Shown here piece by piece: positions 33,731 to 43,012 of a DNA stretch of 64,000 bases. The notes beneath the pieces are model-generated. The model did not search any database. It was not told the origin of the DNA and saw nothing but the letters and a program-made list of their open reading frames with translations. The stretch comes from Atlantibacter subterraneus. GTDB taxonomy: Bacteria; Pseudomonadota; Gammaproteobacteria; Enterobacterales; Enterobacteriaceae. Where the stretch lies: NCBI RefSeq assembly GCF_027853245.1, contig NZ_JAPTZM010000006.1; one strand, written 5' to 3'. Position numbers and translations under genes: made by a program. How positions within the stretch are numbered: the stretch's first letter is position 1; each line of letters begins with the position of its first letter.

Positions 33731-34734
33731 TGAAGAATAAAAAACCGGTACTGCTGGTGGTTATCGTCGTGCTGGTACTGGCGGCTTGTTTCGGCGGCTG
33801 GAAGTGGTATCAAAGCCGTCAGGACCAGACGCTGACCCTGTATGGCAACGTCGATATCCGTACCGTGAATTTAAGTTTTCGGGTCGGCGGACGTCTCGCC
33901 AGCCTGAATGTTGATGAAGGTGATACGGTTAAAGCTGGCGCGACGCTGGGGCTGATTGATAAAGCGCCCTATGAAAACGCGCTGCGCCAGGCCGAAGCCA
34001 ACGTGGCGGCGGCACAGGCCAAATATGATTTGGTGATGGACGGCTACCGCTCCGAAGAGATCGCCCAGGCCGCGGCGGCAGTGAAACAGTCCCAGGCCGC
34101 CGCCGACTACGCGCAGAATTTCTACAGCCGCCAGCAGGGGCTGTGGAAAAGCCGCACCATCTCCGCTAACGACCTGGAAAACGCCCGTTCGTCCCGGGAT
34201 CAGGCGGTGGCGAATCTGAAGGCCGCTCAGGATAAGCTCAGCCAGTTCAAAGCCGGAAATCGCCCGCAGGAGATCGCCCAGGCGAAGGCCGCGCTGGAAC
34301 AGGCGCAGGCGCAACTGGCGCAATCAACGCTCGATTTGCAGGATACCACCCTGCTGGCCCCCTCTGACGGCACTATCCTGACCCGCGCCGTGGAGCCAGG
34401 CACCATGCTGAATGCAGGCGGCACCGTGTTCACCCTGTCCCTGACCCATCCGGTATGGGTGCGCGCCTATATTGATGAGAGCCACCTTGGCGAAGCGCAG
34501 CCGGGGCAGCAGGTGCTGCTGTATACCGATGGCCGCCCGGATCGGCCATACAAAGGGCAGATTGGCTTTGTGTCGCCCACGGCGGAATTTACCCCGAAAA
34601 CCGTAGAAACCCCGGACCTGCGTACCGACCTGGTGTACCGCCTGCGGATCATCGTTACCGATGCCGACGCCTCGCTGCGCCAGGGGATGCCGGTGACCGT
34701 ACAGTTTGATAACGAGGCGCGCAATGAGCGCTGA
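33730..34734 (+). CDS. ybhG: Membrane-fusion (HlyD-type) protein YbhG
   Basis: Periplasmic adaptor of the YbhGFSR ABC efflux system. N-terminal membrane anchor (KKPVLLVVIVVLVLAACFGG), lipoyl/biotinyl half (FRVGGRLASLNVDEGDTVKAGATLGLID), a long Ala/Gln-rich coiled-coil hairpin (residues about 85-205) and the second lipoyl half (LAPSDGTILTRAVEPGTMLN). 334 residues (E. coli 332). It overlaps ybhF by 11 bases and cecR by one. Confidence 0.94.
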   Translation: MKNKKPVLLVVIVVLVLAACFGGWKWYQSRQDQTLTLYGNVDIRTVNLSFRVGGRLASLNVDEGDTVKAGATLGLIDKAPYENALRQAEANVAAAQAKYDLVMDGYRSEEIAQAAAAVKQSQAAADYAQNFYSRQQGLWKSRTISANDLENARSSRDQAVANLKAAQDKLSQFKAGNRPQEIAQAKAALEQAQAQLAQSTLDLQDTTLLAPSDGTILTRAVEPGTMLNAGGTVFTLSLTHPVWVRAYIDESHLGEAQPGQQVLLYTDGRPDRPYKGQIGFVSPTAEFTPKTVETPDLRTDLVYRLRIIVTDADASLRQGMPVTVQFDNEARNER

Positions 34735-36463
34735 GGACGGCATCATCCGCCTGGATGGGCTGATGAAACGCTTTCCCGGCATGGATAAACCGGCGGTCGC
34801 CAGCCTGCACAGCGAAATCCGCGCGGGCGCGGTGACGGGTTTAGTCGGGCCGGACGGCGCGGGCAAAACCACCCTGATGCGCATGCTGGCCGGGTTGCTG
34901 CGCCCGGATGACGGCGCGGCGCGGGTTAATGGTCTCGATCCGGTAAACGACGACCGGGCGCTGCACGCCATCTTAGGTTATATGCCACAAAAATTCGGCC
35001 TGTATGAAGATCTCACCGTGATGGAGAACCTCAACCTGTACGCCGATTTGCGCAGCGTCACCGGGGAAACGCGCCGCAGTACCTTTGAGCGGCTGCTGGA
35101 GTTTACTGCGCTGGGGCCATTTACCGATCGGCTGGCGGGCAAACTCTCCGGGGGGATGAAGCAAAAGCTCGGTCTCGCCTGCACCCTGGTCGGCCAGCCG
35201 AAGGTTCTGCTGCTGGATGAACCCGGCGTCGGCGTTGACCCGATCTCGCGCCGCGAGCTGTGGCAAATGGTTCACGAGCTGGCGGGCGAAGGGATGCTGA
35301 TCCTGTGGAGCACCTCCTATCTGGATGAAGCCGAGCAGTGCCGCGAAGTGTTGTTGATGAACGAGGGCGAGCTGCTGTATCAGGGCGAACCTAAAGCGCT
35401 GACCCGGCAAATGGCCGGACGCAGCGTGCTGGCGACCAGCCCGTCGCTGAACAACCGCCAGCTGTTGCAGAAAGCGCTGAAAACCCATGCCGTCAGCGAC
35501 GGAATGATCCAGGGCCGTTCGGTGCGGCTGATCCTGCGCAAGGATGCCAGCCCAGAGACCCTGCGCCAGCAGCAGGAACTGTCGGATATTGAGGTTAACG
35601 AAACCGCGCCGCGCTTTGAGGATGCCTTTATCGACCTGCTGGGCGGCGCGTCCACCAACGAATCACCTCTCGGCGCGATCCTGCATACCGTGGAAGGTAC
35701 GCCCGGTGAAACGGTGATTGAAGCGCGGTCGCTCACCAAAAAATTTGGTGATTTCGCCGCCACCGACGACGTGAACTTTACCGTGCAGCGCGGGGAGATT
35801 TTCGGCCTGCTCGGCCCGAATGGCGCGGGTAAATCCACCACCTTTAAAATGATGTGCGGCCTGCTGGTGCCGACGTCCGGTAAAGCGCTGGTGCTGGATA
35901 TGGATTTAAAAACCGGTTCCGGCAAGGCCCGCCAGCATCTGGGCTATATGGCCCAGAAATTTTCGCTGTACGGCAACCTGACGGTGGAGCAGAACCTGCG
36001 CTTTTTCTCCGGCGTTTACGGGCTGCGCGGCAGCGCCCAGAACGACAAAATCAGCCGTATGAGCGAGGCGTTCAGCCTTAAAGCCATTTTCAATCAGCCC
36101 ACCGATTCCCTGCCGCTGGGCTATAAGCAACGGCTGGCGCTGGCCTGTGCGTTAATGCACGAGCCGGACATTCTGTTCCTCGATGAACCCACTTCTGGCG
36201 TCGATCCGCTGACCCGGCGCGAGTTCTGGCTGCATATCAACAGCATGGTGGAAAAAGGCGTCACGGTGATGGTCACCACCCACTTTATGGATGAGGCCGA
36301 ATACTGTGACCGCATCGGTCTGGTGTATCGCGGTAAGCTGATTGCCAGCGGCACGCCGGATGACCTGAAGCAAAAAACCGCCGATGACGACAACCCGGAC
36401 CCCACCATGGAGCACGCGTTTATCACGCTGATCCAGCAATGGGATAAGGAGCATGAATCATGA
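34724..36463 (+). CDS. ybhF: Dual ABC ATPase YbhF
   Basis: Two fused ATPase domains serving the YbhS/YbhR permeases; in E. coli the system exports cations/drugs such as tetracycline. First domain: Walker A GPDGAGKTT, signature LSGGMKQKLGLA, Walker B LLLDEPGVGVDP. Second: GPNGAGKSTT, signature variant LPLGYKQRLALA, LFLDEPTSGVDP and TTHFMDEAEYC. I chose ATG 34724 inside the ybhG end because GAGG is seven bases upstream and it fits the E. coli length (579 versus 578); an ATG at 34706 is in frame. ATGA overlap with ybhS. Confidence 0.94.
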   Translation: MSAEDGIIRLDGLMKRFPGMDKPAVASLHSEIRAGAVTGLVGPDGAGKTTLMRMLAGLLRPDDGAARVNGLDPVNDDRALHAILGYMPQKFGLYEDLTVMENLNLYADLRSVTGETRRSTFERLLEFTALGPFTDRLAGKLSGGMKQKLGLACTLVGQPKVLLLDEPGVGVDPISRRELWQMVHELAGEGMLILWSTSYLDEAEQCREVLLMNEGELLYQGEPKALTRQMAGRSVLATSPSLNNRQLLQKALKTHAVSDGMIQGRSVRLILRKDASPETLRQQQELSDIEVNETAPRFEDAFIDLLGGASTNESPLGAILHTVEGTPGETVIEARSLTKKFGDFAATDDVNFTVQRGEIFGLLGPNGAGKSTTFKMMCGLLVPTSGKALVLDMDLKTGSGKARQHLGYMAQKFSLYGNLTVEQNLRFFSGVYGLRGSAQNDKISRMSEAFSLKAIFNQPTDSLPLGYKQRLALACALMHEPDILFLDEPTSGVDPLTRREFWLHINSMVEKGVTVMVTTHFMDEAEYCDRIGLVYRGKLIASGTPDDLKQKTADDDNPDPTMEHAFITLIQQWDKEHES

Positions 36464-37590
36464 GTACGCACCTCTCCTGGCGGCGCGTGCGGGCGCTGTG
36501 CGTCAAAGAGACGCGGCAGATTATTCGCGACCCCAGCAGCTGGCTGATTGCCGTGGTGATCCCGCTGCTGCTGCTGTTTATCTTCGGCTACGGCATTAAC
36601 CTCGACTCCAGCCGTCTGCGGGTGGGGATTTTGCTGGAGCAGCAGAGCGCCGACGCGCTGGACTTTGCCCATACCATCAGCGCCTCGCCGTTTATCGACC
36701 CCAAAATCAGTACCGACCGGCAGGATCTCATCCAGCGGATGCAGGCCGGGAAAGTGCGCGGCATCGTGGTGATCCCGGTGGATTTCGACCAGCGGATGGC
36801 GCGCAGTGGCGATACCGCGCCGGTTCAGGTGATCACCGACGGCAGCGAACCCAATACCGCCAACTTCGTACAGGGGTATATCGAAGGTATCTGGCAAATC
36901 TGGCAGATGCAGCGCGCGGAGGATAACGGCGAGAGCTTCGAGCCGCTGATCGACGTGCAGACGCGCTACTGGTTTAATCCCGCCGCCATCAGCCAGCACT
37001 TTATTATCCCCGGCGCGGTGACCATCATCATGACGGTGATCGGTGCGATTTTAACCTCGCTGGTGGTGGCCCGCGAATGGGAGCGCGGCACCATGGAGGC
37101 GCTGCTCTCCACCGAAGTGACGCGCAGCGAGCTGCTGCTGTGCAAGTTAATCCCCTATTACTTCCTCGGGATGCTGGCGATGCTGCTGTGCATGCTGGTG
37201 TCGGTGTTTATTCTCGGCGTGCCGTACCGGGGCTCGCTGTGGCTGCTGTTTATTATTACCAGCCTGTTTTTGCTCAGCACCCTCGGCATGGGGCTGCTGA
37301 TCTCCACCATTACCCGCAACCAGTTTAACGCCGCCCAGGTGGCACTGAACGCCGCGTTTCTGCCGTCGGTGATGCTGTCAGGGTTTATCTTCCAGATTGA
37401 CAGCATGCCGGCGGCGATCCGTGCGGTGACTTACATTATTCCGGCGCGCTATTTCGTCACCACCCTGCAAAGCCTGTTCCTGGCGGGGACTATTCCGGCG
37501 GTGCTGATCGTGAATGTGCTGTTTTTGATTGCTTCCGCCGTGATGTTTATCGGTCTGACGTGGCTGAAAACCAAACGTCGGCTGGATTAG
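36460..37590 (+). CDS. ybhS: ABC-2 type permease YbhS
   Basis: Membrane subunit of the YbhGFSR exporter. One N-terminal helix (SSWLIAVVIPLLLLFIFGYGI), a large extracytoplasmic loop (residues about 50-175), then five to six C-terminal helices with the ABC-2 motif VVAREWERGTMEALLSTEVTRSELLLCKLIPYY. 376 residues (E. coli 377). Coupled to ybhF by ATGA and ten bases before ybhR, its paralog. Confidence 0.94.
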   Translation: MSTHLSWRRVRALCVKETRQIIRDPSSWLIAVVIPLLLLFIFGYGINLDSSRLRVGILLEQQSADALDFAHTISASPFIDPKISTDRQDLIQRMQAGKVRGIVVIPVDFDQRMARSGDTAPVQVITDGSEPNTANFVQGYIEGIWQIWQMQRAEDNGESFEPLIDVQTRYWFNPAAISQHFIIPGAVTIIMTVIGAILTSLVVAREWERGTMEALLSTEVTRSELLLCKLIPYYFLGMLAMLLCMLVSVFILGVPYRGSLWLLFIITSLFLLSTLGMGLLISTITRNQFNAAQVALNAAFLPSVMLSGFIFQIDSMPAAIRAVTYIIPARYFVTTLQSLFLAGTIPAVLIVNVLFLIASAVMFIGLTWLKTKRRLD

Positions 37591-37600
37591 GGAGAAAGAA

Positions 37601-38707
37601 ATGCTACATCGTCTCTGGACGCTGATCCGCAAAGAGCTACAGTCGCTGCTGCGCGAACCGCAAACCCGCGCCATTCTGATTTTACCGGTGGTGATCCAGG
37701 TGCTGCTGTTCCCGTTTGCCGCCACCCTGGAAGTAACCAACGCCAGCATCGCCATTTATAACGAGGACAACGGCAAACACTCGGTAGAGCTGACCCAGCG
37801 CTTCGCCAAAGCCACCGCGTTCAGCCACATTACCCTGCTGAAGAGTTCAGCGGAGATCCGCCCCACTATCGATACCCAAAAAGTGCTGCTGCTGATCCGC
37901 TTCCCGGCGGACTTTTCGCGCAAGCTGGACACCTTCGAAACCGCGCCGCTGCAGTTGATTCTCGACGGACGGAACTCCAACAGCGCCCAGATTGCCGCTA
38001 ATTACATTCAGCAGATTGTGAAGGAATATCAGCAGGATTTGCTGGACGGCAAACCTAAACCCAACAACAGCGAGCTGGTGGTGCGCAACTGGTATAACCC
38101 GAATCTGGATTACAAATGGTTCGTGGTGCCGTCGCTGATCGCCATGATCACCACCATCGGTGTGATGATCGTGACGTCGCTGTCGGTGGCGCGCGAGCGG
38201 GAACAGGGTACGTTGGATCAGCTGTTAGTTTCCCCACTGGCGACCTGGCAGATATTTGTGGGTAAAGCGGTTCCGGCGCTGATTGTGGCGACGTTTCAGG
38301 CCAGCATCGTGCTGGGCGTGGGGATTTGGGGCTACGACATTCCGTTTTCCGGCTCGCTCAGCCTGTTTTACTTCACCATGCTGATTTACGGCCTGTCGCT
38401 GGTCGGCTTTGGTTTGCTGATTTCCTCGCTGTGCTCCACCCAGCAGCAGGCGTTTATCGGGGTATTCGTGTTTATGATGCCCGCGATACTGCTGTCGGGG
38501 TATGTGTCGCCGGTAGAGAACATGCCGGTGTGGCTGCAAAACCTGACCTGGGTGAATCCGATCCGGCACTTCACCGATATCACCAAGCAGATTTATTTAA
38601 AGGATGCCAGCTTCGATATTGTCTGGGGGAGTTTGTGGCCGCTACTGGTGATTGCGGCCACAACGGGGTCAGCGGCGTACGCTATGTTTAGAAGAAAGAT
38701 CGCCTAA
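37601..38707 (+). CDS. ybhR: ABC-2 type permease YbhR
   Basis: Second membrane subunit, paralog of YbhS, with the same topology; the ABC-2 motif reads SVAREREQGTLDQLLVSPLATWQIFVGKAVPA. 368 residues, as in E. coli. Preceded by GGGAGAAAG. Its last 39 bases overlap the 3' end of ybhQ on the opposite strand, and I see no terminator between them. Confidence 0.94.
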   Translation: MLHRLWTLIRKELQSLLREPQTRAILILPVVIQVLLFPFAATLEVTNASIAIYNEDNGKHSVELTQRFAKATAFSHITLLKSSAEIRPTIDTQKVLLLIRFPADFSRKLDTFETAPLQLILDGRNSNSAQIAANYIQQIVKEYQQDLLDGKPKPNNSELVVRNWYNPNLDYKWFVVPSLIAMITTIGVMIVTSLSVAREREQGTLDQLLVSPLATWQIFVGKAVPALIVATFQASIVLGVGIWGYDIPFSGSLSLFYFTMLIYGLSLVGFGLLISSLCSTQQQAFIGVFVFMMPAILLSGYVSPVENMPVWLQNLTWVNPIRHFTDITKQIYLKDASFDIVWGSLWPLLVIAATTGSAAYAMFRRKIA

Positions 38708-39085
38708 ACGCGGTTTGCGCTCTTTCGCCAGCAGCGACACCAGGGCCGGGCCTGCGAGAATGGCGAGCCCGGCAACCGCCAGGATCAGGTTATTGTGCAC
38801 GATGCGCGACAGCAACCACAGCGCGATAATGGCATTGCCAAAATACCAGGTGGTGGTGAGCTCTTCAAGGAAGTCGCCCAGTTCACGCAGCCGCCCCTCG
38901 TGGACGCGCTGCAGGGCGAACATCATCAGCACCGTTGCGCCGTATAACAGGCATAAACCGATGCCTACCTTCACCAGTGCGCCGCTCATCCATCCCATCA
39001 CCAGGAGCGCGATAACGGCCAAATGCAGCACAATCTGCCAGCAGCTCAGGCCGGTTGCAACACGAATACGTTGTTGCCACTTCAT
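38669..39085 (-). CDS. ybhQ: Inner-membrane protein YbhQ
   Basis: Small membrane protein of unknown function, 138 residues (E. coli 136). Four hydrophobic segments are visible (IVLHLAVIALLVMGWMSG, KVGIGLCLLYGATVLMMF, TTTWYFGNAIIALWLL, LILAVAGLAILAGPALVSLL), and the C-terminus ends SSKHSVRR, matching E. coli. Its 3' end overlaps ybhR by 39 bases tail-to-tail. Confidence 0.9.
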   Translation of the reverse strand: MKWQQRIRVATGLSCWQIVLHLAVIALLVMGWMSGALVKVGIGLCLLYGATVLMMFALQRVHEGRLRELGDFLEELTTTWYFGNAIIALWLLSRIVHNNLILAVAGLAILAGPALVSLLAKERKPRLGDLSSKHSVRR

Positions 39086-39215
39086 GAATTCTCTCCTTCG
39101 GAATTTCTCGCTGTAACTGAGAGTACCGCACTTTACGGAAAATTCCGTAACCCCGCACCTTTTTGTGACTAAGACTACACTTTATTTTCATTGGAAAAAC
39201 ACAGGCAGGGGGAAC

Positions 39216-39977
39216 ATGGCCAGTAAGACAGCTGCATTTTCATTCAAACTGCTCACAATCAATACACATAAGGGTTTTACCGCGTTGAACCGGCGCTTTA
39301 TTTTGCCGGAGCTGCGCGACGCCGTGCGCACCGTTTCTGCCGATATCGTCTGCCTTCAGGAGGTGATGGGCGCACACGAGGTGCATCCGCTGCACTTCGA
39401 AAACTGGCCGGATACCACCCACTACGAATTTATCGCCGACACCATGTGGAGCGATTACGCCTATGGGCGCAACGCGGTTTATCCCGAGGGGCATCATGGC
39501 AACGCGGTGCTGTCGCGCTTTCCCATTAATGAATATGAAAATCTCGATGTTTCACACAACGGCCATGAAAAGCGCGGCCTGCTGCACTGCCGTATCAACC
39601 TGGCGGAGGTGAATAAAACGCTGCACGTGATTTGCGTGCATCTGGGCCTCCAGGAGGCCCATCGCCACGACCAGCTCCAGATGCTGTGCGATTTAGTCAA
39701 CAGCCTGCCGGATGGCGAACCTATCGTCGTGGCGGGCGATTTCAACGACTGGCGGCAAAAAGCCAACCCTATACTTAAAACAAAAGCCGGGCTTGATGAG
39801 GTGTTTACCCGCGCCAGAGGCCGTCCGGCGCGGACTTTCCCGGCGGTAATGCCCGTGCTGCGCCTCGATCGCATCTATGTAAAGCATGCGTCGGCCAGCA
39901 GCCCGACCGCGCTACCGCTGCGTGAATGGCGACACCTTTCCGATCATGCCCCTTTGGCAGTGGAGATCCATTTATGA
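39216..39977 (+). CDS. ybhP: Endonuclease/exonuclease/phosphatase-family protein YbhP
   Basis: Member of the EEP fold shared by exonuclease III and phosphodiesterases; substrate not known. Catalytic text: LTINTHKG near residue 10, CLQEVMG near 43 (Glu), GRNAVY, VAGDFNDWR (Asp/Asn) and the final LSDHAPL (Asp-His). I chose ATG 39216 with AGGGGGAA upstream, giving 253 residues, the E. coli length; a longer frame from 39165 lacks support. ATGA overlap with clsB suggests a role in phospholipid metabolism. Confidence 0.94.
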   Translation: MASKTAAFSFKLLTINTHKGFTALNRRFILPELRDAVRTVSADIVCLQEVMGAHEVHPLHFENWPDTTHYEFIADTMWSDYAYGRNAVYPEGHHGNAVLSRFPINEYENLDVSHNGHEKRGLLHCRINLAEVNKTLHVICVHLGLQEAHRHDQLQMLCDLVNSLPDGEPIVVAGDFNDWRQKANPILKTKAGLDEVFTRARGRPARTFPAVMPVLRLDRIYVKHASASSPTALPLREWRHLSDHAPLAVEIHL

Positions 39978-41206
39978 AAACCAACTGGCGCGATGGCAAT
40001 CAGATCGAGTTACTGGAAAACGGCGATATGTTTTTCCCCGCCGTATTTAGCGCCATCGATGAAGCACAGCACAAAGTTTATGTAGAAACCTTTATCTGGT
40101 TCGAGGATAACGTGGGCCGCCAGCTGCACAAGGCGGTGCTGGCGGCGGCGAAGCGCGGCGTCAGCGTGGAAGTGCTGCTCGACGGCTACGGTTCGCCGGA
40201 TCTCAGCGATGAGTTTGTTACGGAACTGACCACGGCGGGAGTCATCTTCCGCTATTACGACCCGCGCCCGAAGATTTTCGGGATGCGCACCAACCTGTTC
40301 CGCCGGATGCACCGCAAGATCGTGCTGATCGACGATCGCATCGCCTTTGTCGGTGGGATCAACTACTCCGCCGAACATATGATCGACTACGGCCCGGAGG
40401 CCAAGCAGGACTATTCGGTGCGTATCGAGGGGCCAGTGGTGGAGGATATCCGCCAGTTTGTGCTGTCGAATCTGCCGGAAAACGAAACGCCACGCCGCTG
40501 GTGGCGGCGGCGCACCCGCGCCAGCGAGAACGCCACGCCGGGTGAAGCCCAGGTGCTGTTTATCTGGCGCGATAACGAAGAGCATCGCGACGATATTGAA
40601 CGTCACTATCTCAAAATGCTGGCCAATGCGCGCCAGGAAGTGATTATCGCCAACGCCTACTTTTTCCCCGGCTACCGGCTGCTGCACGCGATGCGCAATG
40701 CGGCGCGGCGCGGTGTTAAAGTGCGTTTAATCGTGCAGGGCGAACCGGATATGCCGATTGTGCGCGTCGGCGCGCGGCTGCTGTACAACTACCTGCTGAA
40801 GGGCGGCGTGGAAGTGTATGAATACCTGACGCGCCCGCTGCACGGCAAAGTGGCAGTGATGGACGACCACTGGGCGACGGTGGGCTCCAGTAACCTCGAC
40901 CCGCTCAGCCTGTCGCTGAATCTGGAAGCTAACGTGCTGATCCACGACCGTAACTTTAACCAGAAGCTGTATGAAAACCTTACCCGGCTGATCACCGAAG
41001 AGTGCCGTCAGGTGGATGAAACCATGGTGCCGAAACGCACCTGGTGGAACCTGACCAAAAGCGTGCTGGCGTTCCACTTCCTGCGTCACTTCCCTGCGCT
41101 GGTGGGCTGGTTGCCCGCGCATACTCCACGGCTTTCCCAGGTAAAGCCGCCCGTGCAGCCCGAAATTGAAACCCAGGATCGGGTTGAAACCACGGATAAG
41201 GCGTAA
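39974..41206 (+). CDS. clsB: Cardiolipin synthase B
   Basis: Phospholipase-D-family enzyme that forms cardiolipin (and phosphatidylglycerol from PE and glycerol in E. coli). Two HKD motifs: HRKIVLID (His113, Lys115, Asp120) and HGKVAVMDD near residue 289, each followed by GG/GSSN. No N-terminal membrane helices, unlike ClsA. The start ATG overlaps the ybhP stop; 410 residues (E. coli 413). The in-frame ATG-less extension to 39926 is inside ybhP. Confidence 0.95.
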   Translation: MKTNWRDGNQIELLENGDMFFPAVFSAIDEAQHKVYVETFIWFEDNVGRQLHKAVLAAAKRGVSVEVLLDGYGSPDLSDEFVTELTTAGVIFRYYDPRPKIFGMRTNLFRRMHRKIVLIDDRIAFVGGINYSAEHMIDYGPEAKQDYSVRIEGPVVEDIRQFVLSNLPENETPRRWWRRRTRASENATPGEAQVLFIWRDNEEHRDDIERHYLKMLANARQEVIIANAYFFPGYRLLHAMRNAARRGVKVRLIVQGEPDMPIVRVGARLLYNYLLKGGVEVYEYLTRPLHGKVAVMDDHWATVGSSNLDPLSLSLNLEANVLIHDRNFNQKLYENLTRLITEECRQVDETMVPKRTWWNLTKSVLAFHFLRHFPALVGWLPAHTPRLSQVKPPVQPEIETQDRVETTDKA

Positions 41207-41215
41207 GGACATCAC

Positions 41216-42181
41216 ATGGCGAAATCTCATCCGAAGTGGCGTAAAGCCAAAAAAATCCTTACGTGGGTCTTCTTTATTGCGGTGGCGGTGTTGCTGGTGG
41301 TGTATGCCCGCAATGTCGACTGGGAAGAGGTATGGAAAGTTATCCGCAACTATAACCACACCGCGCTGCTGGCCGCGCTGGGGCTGGTGATTGTCAGCTA
41401 TCTGGTTTACGGCTGTTACGATCTGCTGGGGCGGCTGTACTGCGGCCATAAGCTGGCGAAGCGCCAGGTGATGCTGGTGTCGTTTATTTGCTACGCCTTT
41501 AACCTGACGCTCAGCACCTGGGTGGGCGGCATTGGGATGCGCTACCGGCTTTACTCCCGGCTTGGGCTGCCCAGCGCCACCATCACGCGCATTTTTTCCC
41601 TGAGTATCACCACCAACTGGCTGGGCTATGTGCTGTTAGGCGGGGTGATTTTCAGCATCGGCGTGGTTGAGTTGCCGTCGCACTGGTACATCGAAGACGG
41701 CACCCTGCGCATTATCGGCGCGGTACTGCTGGTGCTGAGCGCGGTGTACCTGTGGGCCTGCGCCTTCGCCAAACGCCGTCACATCACCATTAAAGGCCAG
41801 AAGCTGGTGTTGCCCGGCTGGCGTTTCGCGCTGATGCAGATGGGCATCTCCAGCCTGAACTGGATGGCGATGGGGGCGATTATCTGGATCCTGCTCGGCC
41901 AGGACGTGAATTACTTCTTCGTGCTGGGCGTGCTGCTGGTGAGCAGTATCGCCGGGGCCATCGTCCATATCCCGGCGGGGATTGGCGTACTGGAAGCGGT
42001 ATTTATCGCGCTGCTGGCGGGGGAACATACCAGCCAGGGGAAAATCATCGCCGCCCTGCTGGCCTATCGCGTGCTCTATTTCTTTATCCCGCTGCTGCTG
42101 GCGCTGATTTGCTATGTGCTGCTGGAAAGCCGGGCCAAGAAATTACGTGCCAAAAATGAGCAGAAGATGGGGACCAGTTGA
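41216..42181 (+). CDS. ybhN: UPF0104/LPG-flippase-like membrane protein YbhN
   Basis: Inner-membrane protein with about eight helices, 321 residues (E. coli 318), related to the MprF/AglD flippase-like superfamily (lysylphosphatidylglycerol synthase transmembrane region). Hallmarks NLTLSTWVGGIGMRYRLYSRLG and AGAIVHIPAGIGVLEAVFIALL are present. Last gene of ybhP-clsB-ybhN, so a role in moving phospholipids is a reasonable inference only. TAAGGA precedes the ATG; a terminator follows. Confidence 0.92.
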   Translation: MAKSHPKWRKAKKILTWVFFIAVAVLLVVYARNVDWEEVWKVIRNYNHTALLAALGLVIVSYLVYGCYDLLGRLYCGHKLAKRQVMLVSFICYAFNLTLSTWVGGIGMRYRLYSRLGLPSATITRIFSLSITTNWLGYVLLGGVIFSIGVVELPSHWYIEDGTLRIIGAVLLVLSAVYLWACAFAKRRHITIKGQKLVLPGWRFALMQMGISSLNWMAMGAIIWILLGQDVNYFFVLGVLLVSSIAGAIVHIPAGIGVLEAVFIALLAGEHTSQGKIIAALLAYRVLYFFIPLLLALICYVLLESRAKKLRAKNEQKMGTS

Positions 42182-42194
42182 GAGTAAGCGGATA

Positions 42195-42233
42195 AAAAAA
42201 ACCGCATCAGGCGAACTGCCGATGCGGTTTTTT
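42195..42233. terminator. Bidirectional terminator between ybhN and ybhL
   Basis: AACCGCATC / GATGCGGTT stem around a 12-base loop, with A-run before and T-run after. Serves both convergent genes. Confidence 0.92.
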
Positions 42234-42239
42234 ATGGAT

Positions 42240-42950
42240 CTAGCGGCGGTTACCGAAGATGCGTAACAGCATCAGGAACAGGTTAATAAAGTCCAGATAC
42301 AGCGTCAGCGCGCCGAGGATGGAATATTTACGCAGGTTTTCCCGGTGCGATACATCAATCTGCTGACCGATGTTTTTCAGCTTCTGAGTGTCATACGCCG
42401 TCAGCCCGACAAACACAATCACACCGATGTACGTCACTACCCACATCAGCGCTTCACTCTTCAGCCAGAAGTTAACCAGCGAGGCGATAATAATCCCGAT
42501 CAGCGCCATAAACAGCATGTTGCCGAAGCCGCTGAGGTCGCGTTTGGTGGTGTAACCGTACAGGCTCATCACGCCGAACATCCCGCCCGCCACCACGAAG
42601 GTGCTGGCAATGGAGCTGGAGGTGTAGACCAGGAAGATACTCGCCATGGTCAGGCCGGTGAGCGCCGAATAGAGCATAAAGAGCGTGGTCGCTAATGCGC
42701 CGCTCATCTTATGCACTAAACCCGACAGGATAAACACCAGCGCGAGCTGGGCGATGATCAAGCCAAAAAAGGTGATCTGGCTTTGAAACACAAACATCAT
42801 CACCGCCGGGGTATTGGCGGCGTACCAGGCGATAAATGCGGTCAATAACAGGCCGCAGGTCATCCAGCCATAAACCTGCGCCATATAGGTTTGTAGACCG
42901 CTGCGGGTCTGTTGAACAATGGTTTGTTCGGGACGTTCAAATCTATCCAT
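42240..42950 (-). CDS. ybhL: BAX inhibitor-1 family protein YbhL
   Basis: Seven-helix inner-membrane protein of the TMBIM/BI-1 family; distant relatives conduct calcium, but no function is proven here. 236 residues (E. coli 234). The family block MALIGIIIASLVNFWLKSEALMW and the C-terminal GVIVFVGLTAYDTQKLKN with conserved Asp are visible. GGAGG is ideally placed before the ATG. The upstream 62 bases are the site of the Rfam ybhL leader. Confidence 0.93.
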   Translation of the reverse strand: MDRFERPEQTIVQQTRSGLQTYMAQVYGWMTCGLLLTAFIAWYAANTPAVMMFVFQSQITFFGLIIAQLALVFILSGLVHKMSGALATTLFMLYSALTGLTMASIFLVYTSSSIASTFVVAGGMFGVMSLYGYTTKRDLSGFGNMLFMALIGIIIASLVNFWLKSEALMWVVTYIGVIVFVGLTAYDTQKLKNIGQQIDVSHRENLRKYSILGALTLYLDFINLFLMLLRIFGNRR

Positions 42951-43012
42951 GATGCCTCCTTTAAAATGGCAAATGCCTTGTATAAAGGTTAACAGATCCT
43001 GGAAAAACCGTC
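42951..43012 (-). ncRNA. Possible ybhL leader RNA
   Basis: The short gap between moaE and ybhL is where the enterobacterial ybhL leader motif of Rfam is described. Visible structure is modest: GGC-ATTT-GCC in front of the Shine-Dalgarno and a -10-like TATACA on the minus strand. I place it by position and gene identity, not by a checked alignment. Confidence 0.35.
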
